Assembly (NCBI GenBank): GCA_035373905.1
Contig: DAOSOK010000024.1
Location: 1 to 64,000 of the forward strand
Direction of reading: 5' to 3'
Length of the DNA: 64,000 nt
DNA from: Candidatus Ozemobacteraceae bacterium
GTDB taxonomy: Bacteria > Muiribacteriota > Ozemobacteria > Ozemobacterales > Ozemobacteraceae
The notes below the pieces were generated by a model. The model searched no databases. It was not told where the DNA came from and saw only the letters and a list, made by a program, of their open reading frames with translations. Made by a program: the position numbers and the translations under genes. Below are positions 8,388 to 15,950 of this stretch, in pieces (the stretch's first letter is position 1; each line of letters starts with the position of its first letter).

Positions 8388-8413
8388 GTTACCCCTAAAG
8401 TTACCCCCAAAAA
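8388..8413. promoter_or_regulatory. Candidate integrase arm-type sites, right end
   Basis: GTTACCCCT and GTTACCCCC lie 12 bases apart (8388 and 8400), as in the pair at 275-300. Further boxes in inverse orientation lie at 8360-8368 and 8264-8272. Integrase binding here would also cover its own promoter region. Confidence 0.5.
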
Positions 8414-8461
8414 ACCCCGGATGACAAGGTATCAAAATGGACGATATCGGGCGGTGAGAAC

Positions 8462-8489
8462 AAAAAAACCCGCTTGCTAGGCGGGTTTT
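8462..8489 (-). terminator. Terminator downstream of ssrA
   Basis: AACCCGC (8467-8473) and GCGGGTT (8481-8487) form a stem with a seven-base loop; on the minus strand it is followed by a run of seven T. It ends tmRNA transcription. Because it lies inside the att boundary, the element itself supplies the terminator for the host RNA. Confidence 0.75.
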
Positions 8490-8523
8490 CAGATAAATTC
8501 GGACAATATCAAATTGTCCCACG

Positions 8524-8535
8524 GTGGAGGTGGCG
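8524..8535. repeat. Proximal att site inside ssrA
   Basis: GTGGAGGTGGCG, identical to 200-211, is the minus-strand 3' acceptor end of tmRNA. Integration here rebuilds a complete RNA gene. Confidence 0.6.
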
Positions 8536-8884
8536 GGAATCGAACCCGCGTCCGAAGAGGGTCACGAGCGCCATGCTACCATTATTCCCTGCGTTTAGAG
8601 GTTTAAGGTTTTCGTAACCCACAGGGGGGTCTCTACTCACCCGATCCGTCTGGTTTGTCTCGAAGCGGCGCGCCAGGGGCCCCACGCAACTTCCAGCCAG
8701 TTTATTCGACGGTTCTTCGGTATCTTACCGGCGGAATCTACCGGGAACCGCGCAGCCTAATTAGGCCGCGAGCGCAACGTTTTCGTTGGCCTTTGTTTTT
8801 GCGGTCGAATTTTTACGAGGCCGTTCGACCAACCTCGAATGGCAAGCGATCGATCGCACTCCCCGTCGAAACCAGGTCACCCCC
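8525..8884 (-). ncRNA. ssrA: tmRNA (transfer-messenger RNA)
   Basis: tmRNA rescues stalled ribosomes and tags nascent proteins for destruction. The 5' end GGGGGUGACCUGGUUUCGACGG and the 3' end with GCGGG-TTCGATT-CCCGC T-arm and CACCUCC-A pair fully over seven base pairs, giving 360 nt. The tag frame runs 8802-8761 and reads AKTKANENVALAA then stop; the resume codon GCA is chosen by analogy with the E. coli position. The VALAA end fits ClpXP/ClpAP recognition. CC but not the final A is encoded (ACC-G), so CCA must be completed enzymatically. The 3' end is the integration site of the adjacent element. Confidence 0.95.
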
Positions 8885-9266
8885 GGGAAGGGCACTCCAA
8901 AGAGCATCGGGCGGTTCGACTCAACGAACCCGGTCGCAGGGTGGCGGCCGTCCCTATCTTTAAATGTATCACAAATCGGCCGGTTCAAAAAGAGTTCGGT
9001 CACCGATTGTCCGAACGATGAAGAAACGCTCCCAGCTGCCCTGATCCGTGGCCCGGGCAGGGCGGCGTATTGCGGGGGGCGTGCGGGGGTGGTAGCATGA
9101 ACGGACAGATACAGCGGTATTCGGGCAATCCGGGGCGGACTGCCTTGTTGTGAGAGGTTCGTGCTGATCCTGCCGTGTTTCCATCACGAGGCGGCCGCCG
9201 GCGGCGGTTTTGCCGATTTCTCGTTTTCTCCGCGTTCTTTCGCGCGCGTATGGGCTTTGGAGGCAT
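8885..9266. other. Intergenic region upstream of ssrA
   Basis: No supported gene. On the minus strand TTGAAC (near 8987) with AT-rich sequence about 17 bases on (near 8964) could be the ssrA promoter, leaving a processed leader of about 75 bases. Confidence 0.35.
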
Positions 9267-9452
9267 TACTACTCGTCTCATATGGTATTGCGTCCTGCAG
9301 AACGAAAATCACCCGTTCGCCCTGAGCTTGTCGAAGGGCGAGAGCAGTTCGTGCTTCGACAGGCTTAGCGCGAACGGGAACGGGAACGGGAAATGGGCTT
9401 TTGGTATGTAGAAATCGATAACACCCCCACTGAACATACAAGACGAGTAGTA
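9267..9452. repeat. MITE-like unit with REP core, copy A
   Basis: TACTACTCGTCT (9267-9278) and AGACGAGTAGTA (9441-9452) form perfect terminal inverted repeats, extended by a TATG motif inward. Inside lies a REP double hairpin: CGTTCGCCCTGAGCTTGTCG followed by TTCGTGCTTCGACAGGCTTA and CGCGAACGGG. Copy B at 18697-18888 has the same ends, nearly the same length (186 and 192 bases) and the same REP core in opposite orientation. No protein is encoded. It would need a transposase from elsewhere. Confidence 0.65.
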
Positions 9453-9657
9453 TGTAAAATACGCCGTTCGGGCCTACAGATACGATCTTTCCGGCCCTGC
9501 CCACTCGTTCAAACCCGCCAATCTGCATGTCATGACCGCGATCGTATGATCTTGCGGGCGATTCGAGCTGAAAATAGCAAATAATATAGTAGCGACGGAT
9601 CTGCGTGAGGTGTGAGCGGGAGACGCGGGCGTGACGGGGATGGTGTAGAATCGGGAG

Positions 9658-10566
9658 ATGGGAAACGAGCATTCGCAACCTGGTCCGCTGCCCGCAGGGT
9701 ATGTGGGTGATCCGATCCGGCCGCCGGCCGAGGCGGGGAGCGTCATTCTGCAGGCGACGACCGGGTGCCCGCACAACCGGTGTGCATTCTGCGCGGCCTA
9801 CCGAGGCGTCGGATTCCGCGTCCGCGGTCCCGACGAGTTCGAGGCCCACGCCCGGCTGATCGCGGCGCTCGAGGGAAACGGCGGGGCGCGGGTATTTCTC
9901 GCCGACGGTGACACGATGCGCCTTCCGACCGCCCGACTGCTCGAGCTGGTCGAGATCGCGAAGCGCGTGTTCCCCGATGCGCGCCGGTTTTCGCTCTACG
10001 CGGGCGCCCGCGGAATCCTGGCAAAAAGCGGGGTGGAGCTCGCGCGGCTCAAGGAGGCTGGGTTCAACACCCTGTATCTCGGCCTCGAGAGCGGTTCCGA
10101 AGAAATTCTGAGAAACATGGAAAAAGACGCGACCGCGGCTGAGATGACGGAGGCCGTCGTCTCGGCCCAGAACGCGGGCCTGCGTGTGTCTGTCATGGCC
10201 CTGCTCGGCCTGGGCGGAACGACGCACTCGAAGGAGCACGCGGAGGCCACGGCAGCCGTCCTCAACCGCATGCAGCCGCGCCTGCTGAGCTTCCTCACGC
10301 TGATCCCCGTTCCCGGCACGCCTCTCTGGGCGCGCATCGAATCAGGTTCGTTCGCCCTCCCCGATGCGCGGGGCATGCTGTGCGAACTCCGGAACCTGGT
10401 CGCCGGCCTGGAATTGAACCGCACGGTGTTCACGGCGAACCACGCCTCGTCGTATCTCCCCCTCGAAGGCGCCCTGCCGCGCGACCGCGACCGGCTGCTC
10501 GCCGAGCTCGACGCCGCGATCGCCGGTTCCCGCCGCCTCGTGCCGGAAGTCTGGCGGGGGCTTTGA
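9658..10566 (+). CDS. Radical SAM protein
   Basis: A 302-residue radical S-adenosylmethionine protein. The cluster motif is C37-x4-C42-x2-C45 (CPHNRCAFC), one residue longer in the first gap than the classic spacing but common in some COG1032-type members. LFLADGD, LYLGLESGSEEIL and LIPVPGTPLW are the usual beta-barrel motifs. There is no B12-binding domain. The start at 9658 has only GGGAG directly adjacent, so the exact start is uncertain. The substrate cannot be told from sequence, and the gene stands alone between repeats. Confidence 0.8.
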   Translation: MGNEHSQPGPLPAGYVGDPIRPPAEAGSVILQATTGCPHNRCAFCAAYRGVGFRVRGPDEFEAHARLIAALEGNGGARVFLADGDTMRLPTARLLELVEIAKRVFPDARRFSLYAGARGILAKSGVELARLKEAGFNTLYLGLESGSEEILRNMEKDATAAEMTEAVVSAQNAGLRVSVMALLGLGGTTHSKEHAEATAAVLNRMQPRLLSFLTLIPVPGTPLWARIESGSFALPDARGMLCELRNLVAGLELNRTVFTANHASSYLPLEGALPRDRDRLLAELDAAIAGSRRLVPEVWRGL

Positions 10567-10589
10567 CTGGGTTCCACCCGTTTCGCGTT

Positions 10590-10657
10590 CCCGTTCGGAG
10601 TGACCTTTTCGAAGCACGAGAGGCCTTCGCCCTTCAACAAGCTCAGGGCGAACGGGG
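10590..10657. repeat. REP element
   Basis: A REP hairpin containing TTCGAAGCACGAG and CCCTTCAACAAGCTCAGGGC followed by GAACGGGG. It belongs to the same family as the cores at 9310-9380, 17435-17466 and 18745-18805, but without the flanking inverted ends. It lies in the 290-base gap after the radical SAM gene. Confidence 0.6.
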
Positions 10658-10729
10658 AAATGCAGGATTCAGGAACGTCGGGGAGGCTGCCGGCGAACGC
10701 CAATGGGCGAAATACGTGTTCTGATTCTT

Positions 10730-10758
10730 TTGACAACCACGGACCGACCTGTTACTGT
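10730..10758 (+). promoter_or_regulatory. Promoter for the YbjN-Clp operon
   Basis: TTGACA (10730-10735), a 17-base spacer and TACTGT (10753-10758) form a sigma-70-type promoter about 100 bases before the first gene. Confidence 0.55.
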
Positions 10759-10856
10759 TGTTGTCATAGAGACAAATATTGTTGGGACGATCGGGTCTGG
10801 TTGCGCCGGTATGGGATCAAAACAAATGACCTACTATACAAACGCGAGGAGAGATC

Positions 10857-11324
10857 ATGTCTGAACTTACCCCTGAACAGGAAGCGAAAATCATCGGTGA
10901 CAGCGTCGCCAAGGTCGAGCGGTATCTCCGGAAAGGCGGCCCCTTCGAGATCCTCGAGGAAAACTTTTATCGTGTTCGCAGCGGGTCTGCGCAGGTTCTC
11001 ATCTCGGTGAATCTCCTCGGGAACGGCAAGCCTTTCGTCCGTCTCCTGTCCCACGTTCTTCGCGACGTGAACAAAGCCGGCAACGAGGCGATGTTCGAGG
11101 AGTTCTCCAGTCTCAACAACGAATGGGTTTTCGGAAAGATCTACTGGCTGGAGCAGGAGAAAACCCCGGGAACAGGCTGCATCATGGTCGAGCACAACCT
11201 TTTGGCCGAGTTCCTCGACTTCGAGGAGCTGGCTGCCGCGATCGGGTGCCTGTGCTACGTCGCCGACGAGATCGACGACAAACTCAAGGCAAAATACGGC
11301 GGCAAGCGATTCATCGACGCGTAA
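10857..11324 (+). CDS. YbjN/type III chaperone-like protein
   Basis: A 155-residue acidic protein that appears to have the CesT/YbjN alpha-beta fold seen in type III secretion chaperones and related stand-alone proteins. Recognisable features are VLISVNLLGNG, FSSLNNEWVFGKIYWL, the HNLLAEFLDFEELAAAI helix and a C-terminal AD-E-IDDKL-KYGGKR pattern. GAGGAGA lies before the ATG. It is 22 bases upstream of a Clp-type ATPase on the same transcript, which suggests a substrate adaptor or co-chaperone. No secretion genes are nearby, so secretion is not implied. Family by pattern; partner role inferred. Confidence 0.6.
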   Translation: MSELTPEQEAKIIGDSVAKVERYLRKGGPFEILEENFYRVRSGSAQVLISVNLLGNGKPFVRLLSHVLRDVNKAGNEAMFEEFSSLNNEWVFGKIYWLEQEKTPGTGCIMVEHNLLAEFLDFEELAAAIGCLCYVADEIDDKLKAKYGGKRFIDA

Positions 11325-11346
11325 ACGCCCCCAGGAGGGCTCCTGA

Positions 11347-13647
11347 ATGACTGACGCCAGGCTGGTTCCCTTCACGAATGTCCTGACCGCCTCGCTTCCG
11401 CGGTGGTTCCAGAGCGCGCTCGATACAGCCGCCTCCGAGTGCAAGCGCCGCGGCCACACATGTCTCGACCTGCCGCACCTCCTCCTGGGAATTCTTCGCG
11501 ATTGCCCCCAGCTGATCCAGGCAAAGATTTCCGCCGACCAGCGGGGGAAACTCGAGGACTCTCTTCTGAAAGGCCTGGAAAAAGAGTCGGCGAAGTTTTC
11601 CCCCGACGTGAGCGGCGTTTCCCTGCCGGAACCGCTGGCAGCGGCCATCCGGGCGTATGACGTCGGCGGCATGGGCAATGCGGGAGGTGATTTCCTCACT
11701 GTCCTGGAAGCCCATCTTCCCGGACAACTCGATTTCTGGCTTGCCCGGGAGCCTGGGTCGACCGCCGTTCCGCCGACTGCACGCGTGGAAGGGAAGCTGC
11801 CGCAGGAGGATACCCACACGCCGGCGAAACCGGCGCCCGAGCAGCCGGCCACGGAGAAAGCCAGCGAAAAACCTGAGGCAGAGCCACCGGCCGCGGGGCC
11901 GGCCATCATCAGGCCGCCCTATACCGTGATCTGGGACGACGCATTCCTGAATGATGCTCCGGAAGAACTGCCGGGCCGGGAACTCGAAGTCCAGAGCCTG
12001 GCCATCGAACTGTCACGGAGGACCCCGTCGGGGATCATCATCCTCGGCCCGCCGAAGAGCGGCAAGACGACCCTCGTCCGGTCGTTCGCCCGCATGGTCC
12101 GCAAGGGGTGCTGGAAGCCGCTGGAAGGATTCACGTTCTATGGCCTCGACATGCCGACCCTGGTCTCAGGCATCCCCGCCGGAACCATATCCCACGCCGA
12201 TTTCATCGAAACCATCACGAAGGTCGCCCAAAATCCGCGGGCGATTCTCGTCGTCGACCCCGCCCACATCCTGTTCGGCCTCGGTGGCCCCGGCGGGTTC
12301 CACGACCTGTTGTCCGACTTCCGCGGCGTCCTCCTCCATCGGACGCTTCGCGTCCTGTTCGTCATGGCGCCGAAATTCCAGAAGGAAATCATCGAGGACA
12401 ATCTCGTGCTGACGCCCCTGCACAGGATATCCCTCGGTTTCCTGAGTGGCCAGGCCCTTTCCCGAACGGTCGAGATCGGCCTGCAGAACATCGGAAGGAC
12501 CTACCGGAAGACCGTTCCGGCCGCCCTTGGTGGCAAGGCCCTCGAACTTCACGGCGACATGGGCCGCGCGCAGGTTTGCGTGGGAGACGTCCTGAAGACC
12601 GTCGAGACATCCTGCATCCTGGCTGAATTCGCCGGCCGGCCTGATGTTTCCCCGGACGACCTGATCCTGGCATATCAGCGTGAGCAGAAGGCCCCTGACG
12701 TTTCCGCGCAGGAACGGCTCGCCAACCTCGAGGAGGAACTGGCGCGACGGGTGAAGGGCCAGTCCGAGGCCATCCGCGCCGTTGCCCCGCGCATCCGCAT
12801 GACCCGTCTGCAGCTCGACCGCAATCCCAACCGTCCGGACGGCGTTTTTCTCTTCCTCGGTCCGTCCGGGGTCGGCAAGACCGAACTCGCCAAGGCGATC
12901 ACCCTTTCCCTGTACAACGATCTGACGCGGTTGATCCGGCTGGACATGTCCGAGTTCATGAGCGAGCACGAGTACAGCAAGCTGATCGGCGCCCCGCCCG
13001 GGTACGTCGGGCATGGCGAAGACGGCCATCTGACCGGTCCCGTCGCCCGTCTCGGGCATGGCGTCATTCTTCTCGACGAGATCGAGAAGGCGCACCCGGC
13101 CATTCTCAAGATGTTCCTTCAGGTGTTCGACGAGGGGTTCCTGACCGACGGGCGCGGCCGCCGGGTCGATTTCAGCCGGTGCGTCATGATCATGACCTCG
13201 AACCTTGGCCGCGAGCTGTATGCAGAAGGCAAGCCGAAGCTCGGGTTCCTCAAACCGTCAGACGGCGAAGGCGCGCCGGCTTCCATCGAGACGCTGAACT
13301 ACCTGCTGAAGATCCTGCCGAGCGAGTTCATCAACCGGATCGACAAGATCGTCCCCTTCCAGCCGCTGTCGAAAGAGCACCTCGCCGAGATCGCCAGAAA
13401 AATGCTGGACGAGGAGACCGAGCGCTGGCTGAAGAGGGGATACACGCTCACGTTCGGCGACGAGATCATCCCCCTGCTGATCGACAGCGGATATGATCCG
13501 CGCCTGGGGGCCCGCCACCTGACGCGGAATTTCGAGGGCATGATCACCCAGCTCCTCTCGGAAGCCGCCTGCCGGGAAGACTGGGTGAAATTCCATTCCC
13601 TGCGGATCGCCGCGGAGAAGGGGACCGTTCAGCTTTTCAAGGGCTGA
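11347..13647 (+). CDS. Clp/Hsp100-type AAA+ ATPase with degenerate first ATP site
   Basis: A 766-residue two-ring unfoldase of the ClpA/ClpC kind. Residues 1-140 resemble a Clp N-domain (HTCLDLPHLLLGIL). The first AAA+ domain has Walker A GPPKSGKT (about 234) but Walker B reads LVVDPAH (about 300), lacking the catalytic Glu. The second is intact: GPSGVGKT (about 505), LLDEIEKAH (about 575), MTSNLG, and the sensor-2 GARHL. The coiled-coil middle domain of ClpB is absent. KLGFL near 632 sits where ClpA and ClpC carry the ClpP-binding IGL/LGF loop, so protease partnering is possible. A Pro/Ala/Glu linker of about 40 residues follows the N-domain. Confidence 0.85.
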   Translation: MTDARLVPFTNVLTASLPRWFQSALDTAASECKRRGHTCLDLPHLLLGILRDCPQLIQAKISADQRGKLEDSLLKGLEKESAKFSPDVSGVSLPEPLAAAIRAYDVGGMGNAGGDFLTVLEAHLPGQLDFWLAREPGSTAVPPTARVEGKLPQEDTHTPAKPAPEQPATEKASEKPEAEPPAAGPAIIRPPYTVIWDDAFLNDAPEELPGRELEVQSLAIELSRRTPSGIIILGPPKSGKTTLVRSFARMVRKGCWKPLEGFTFYGLDMPTLVSGIPAGTISHADFIETITKVAQNPRAILVVDPAHILFGLGGPGGFHDLLSDFRGVLLHRTLRVLFVMAPKFQKEIIEDNLVLTPLHRISLGFLSGQALSRTVEIGLQNIGRTYRKTVPAALGGKALELHGDMGRAQVCVGDVLKTVETSCILAEFAGRPDVSPDDLILAYQREQKAPDVSAQERLANLEEELARRVKGQSEAIRAVAPRIRMTRLQLDRNPNRPDGVFLFLGPSGVGKTELAKAITLSLYNDLTRLIRLDMSEFMSEHEYSKLIGAPPGYVGHGEDGHLTGPVARLGHGVILLDEIEKAHPAILKMFLQVFDEGFLTDGRGRRVDFSRCVMIMTSNLGRELYAEGKPKLGFLKPSDGEGAPASIETLNYLLKILPSEFINRIDKIVPFQPLSKEHLAEIARKMLDEETERWLKRGYTLTFGDEIIPLLIDSGYDPRLGARHLTRNFEGMITQLLSEAACREDWVKFHSLRIAAEKGTVQLFKG

Positions 13648-13658
13648 GGCGCTTTCGG

Positions 13659-15950
13659 CTACTTTCTCAGCCGGCTGAGGCCGTTGTTGGTCGAGATCCA
13701 GAGGTTGAGGTCGTCGACGGCGAGGCCGTTCACGCGGTTGCCGGGCAGGCCGTCGAAGGGGCAGACGTCGAGCATGCCGGCGTTCGGGTTGCCGGGCCAG
13801 GACCAGGCCGAGACGGGCACCGCCTGGGGCGGGTCGGACGGCCAGATCAGCGGTTTCATGACGCTGTCGACCATGACTGCCGCCGTTCCGCCGTGTTTCA
13901 TGACGCCCTGGAACAGGCTCAGCCGCGTCACGCCGTCGGCCGTGCCGATCCAGAGCACCAGCTGGTCGGTGTCGTTCGCCGTTTCGTCCCACAGCAACGC
14001 CTGAACGTCGTTCGTATAGCATCCGAAATATGTCACGTCGACGTGCTGGGCCTGGTCGCCCGCGAACACGTCGAGGCCTTTCCTCGTGCCGACGTAGAGA
14101 ATGCCGCGCTTCACTGCGAGGGCCGCAATCGCGTCGTCGGAAAGGGCCTTCGTTCCGAACGATTCCATGCGGGTCCAGACCGAGCCGTTCCAGATGAAGA
14201 TGCCGCTCGATTTCGTGCCGACATAGACGTTGTCGCCTTCGGCGCAGATCACGGTCACCGGCGAGGGGAACATGGCGCGGCCGGCCGCGGTCGCATCGGC
14301 CGGAAGCCCGTCGGCGGGCAGACGTTCGAACCGGCCCTCGCTCAGCCGAAAGACCGAGCCGCTCATGCCGGCGACGCCGCCCGTTCCCACGAGCAGCGTC
14401 GAGCCGTCGCGGCAGATCGCCGTGACGTTCGTGTCGGACAGGCCGTCTTTCCCGCGCAAGAACCTCCAGGCGTCGTTTTGCGTGTCGAGCAGGGCGAGAC
14501 CGCCGCCCTGGCCGCCTCCACCGGCGGCGGGGAAGCCGTCGGGCGAGAGGCCGAACGTGTTGATCTCGCTCGTGAAATCCAGCGTGCCGGGCAGATTGGG
14601 CCACGGATCGAACCGGGCCTGGGTGCGATTGAACGCGTACAGGAAGCATCCGCCAACGGAAGGCGGTCGGATGCCGGTCCAGACGGTTGTGCCGACCGCC
14701 GTTCCGACGGAGGCGTGGCCCTGGTTGACGATGTAGGCGTAGAAGTTGCCCTGGCCGATATGGGGAACCTCGCGGTGCGTGTAGCGGGCCGCGCCCTCGG
14801 AGGTGCAGAACGCCGCCCAGGTCAGTTCCTGATGGATCGTGCGCGGCTTGATGACGGGGGGGCGCGCATGGCAGTCCGGGCAGGCTTTTTTTCCGCCCTG
14901 CGCGATCAGCCGGGTGCAGGTTGCGCAGGGGCAGGAGCCGCGCCCCCGCAGTTGGGGCAGCCCCGAGGCGTTCATCAGTTCGTAGTCGTGGAGCGCCTCG
15001 TCCCGGCCCTCGACGGTCAGCGCGGTCACGTCGTCGGACGGCAGGCCGGAGTTGCGGGTCGAGAAGCTCTGCCAGGCGTTCCCGCCGAGGTTGGGGTTCA
15101 GGTCCTGGATATACACGCCTTCCCGGGTGCCGACCCAAAGCTGGGACGTGTTCTGTTGCCACGCGAGGCCGGTGACCCAGGTCGAGCCGGGCGAGCCCTC
15201 TTCGGCTTCATACGGGTGATACGCCCCGCCGCTCCAGCGCAGGAGGCCCCCGCCAGCCGTTCCGAGGACGACCCAGTCTTCGAGCGTCGAGCTGAGTTCC
15301 ATCTTCAGCGGCCGGTTCTTGTAGTAGGCGATCGCGGAGATCCATTCGAAGGCGAGGCCGTCGCGCTCGGTCGTGTGCGCCTCGATCGCCTCGCCGCGGA
15401 TGATGGCCCAGCCTTTGGTCGTGCCGGCCAGAAGCCCCAGGGGCGAGCTGCAGAGGGCGGTGACGTGCGCCCCCGGCAGACCGCGTTCCTCGGTCAAAAC
15501 GTCGAGCGAGTCGCCGCGCAGCCTCGCCAGGCCTTTCATCGTGCCGGCGAAGATCGTGCCGTCGTGGACCGCGAGGCAGGTGATCCCGTTGTCTGGAAGC
15601 CCGTTGTCGGTGGTGTAAACCTTCACGGTGCCGCCCTCGTCGCGGCGCGCGAGTCCGTCGGACGTGCCGATCAGCAGGTCGGTGTCGCGACGAGCCAGGG
15701 CCGTCACGGTCATGCCGGGCAGCCCCTGAGCTGTCGTGAGGCGCAGCTTCGGCTGGCCCCACTCGTCATGGAGCGTCAGCCCTCCGTTTTCATACCCGAC
15801 CCAGACGTCGTCGCCGTCGATCAGGGCGCACAGGGCCCGCTTCAGATCGGGAGCGGGCGGTTCGAGCCTGACCCAGGTTGGGCCGGCCTGCGCGGCGAGG
15901 GGGGCGATGACGAGCAGAAGGACGACCGCCAGGCTGCGCAGGACGCTCAC
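13659..15950 (-). CDS. Exported beta-propeller protein with Cys cluster
   Basis: A 763-residue protein with a signal peptide (VLRSLAVVLLLVIAPLAAQAG). It consists of repeated propeller blades of the two-component-regulator propeller type, with recurring units such as LLIGTSDGLARRD, IFAGTMKGLARL, LWVGTREGVYI, LYVGTRKGLDVF and LWISTNNGLSRL. A loop near 338-360 carries a CPCATC...CPDC cluster that could bind zinc or form disulfides. No transmembrane segment or kinase follows, so it is a free secreted or lipoprotein-less periplasmic propeller. The start is GTG, overlapping the TGA of the SH3 protein upstream (GTGA). It converges with the Clp gene across only 11 bases. Confidence 0.75.
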   Translation of the reverse strand: MSVLRSLAVVLLLVIAPLAAQAGPTWVRLEPPAPDLKRALCALIDGDDVWVGYENGGLTLHDEWGQPKLRLTTAQGLPGMTVTALARRDTDLLIGTSDGLARRDEGGTVKVYTTDNGLPDNGITCLAVHDGTIFAGTMKGLARLRGDSLDVLTEERGLPGAHVTALCSSPLGLLAGTTKGWAIIRGEAIEAHTTERDGLAFEWISAIAYYKNRPLKMELSSTLEDWVVLGTAGGGLLRWSGGAYHPYEAEEGSPGSTWVTGLAWQQNTSQLWVGTREGVYIQDLNPNLGGNAWQSFSTRNSGLPSDDVTALTVEGRDEALHDYELMNASGLPQLRGRGSCPCATCTRLIAQGGKKACPDCHARPPVIKPRTIHQELTWAAFCTSEGAARYTHREVPHIGQGNFYAYIVNQGHASVGTAVGTTVWTGIRPPSVGGCFLYAFNRTQARFDPWPNLPGTLDFTSEINTFGLSPDGFPAAGGGGQGGGLALLDTQNDAWRFLRGKDGLSDTNVTAICRDGSTLLVGTGGVAGMSGSVFRLSEGRFERLPADGLPADATAAGRAMFPSPVTVICAEGDNVYVGTKSSGIFIWNGSVWTRMESFGTKALSDDAIAALAVKRGILYVGTRKGLDVFAGDQAQHVDVTYFGCYTNDVQALLWDETANDTDQLVLWIGTADGVTRLSLFQGVMKHGGTAAVMVDSVMKPLIWPSDPPQAVPVSAWSWPGNPNAGMLDVCPFDGLPGNRVNGLAVDDLNLWISTNNGLSRLRK

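Larger units (their letters stand above)
200..8535 (-). mobile_element. Phage-satellite-like (PICI-like) element in the ssrA 3' end
   Basis: An 8.3 kb element is bounded by a 12-base direct repeat (200-211 and 8524-8535) equal to the 3' terminus of the tmRNA gene. All genes read on the minus strand: integrase, two small proteins, AlpA, a coupled small-gene chain, primase-helicase, zinc-ribbon protein and TerS. Near-identical pairs of GTTACCCC boxes lie just inside both ends. No large terminase, portal, capsid, tail or lysis gene is visible. Integrase, AlpA, primase and TerS without structural genes is the known layout of Gram-negative phage-inducible chromosomal islands, which use their own TerS to redirect helper-phage packaging. 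Assignment to that class is inference from gene content; a decayed prophage is the alternative. Confidence 0.72.

Noticed and set aside
10857..13647. Type III or type VI secretion system
   Set aside because: The chaperone-like protein and Clp ATPase are the only hints; no secretion apparatus genes are present.
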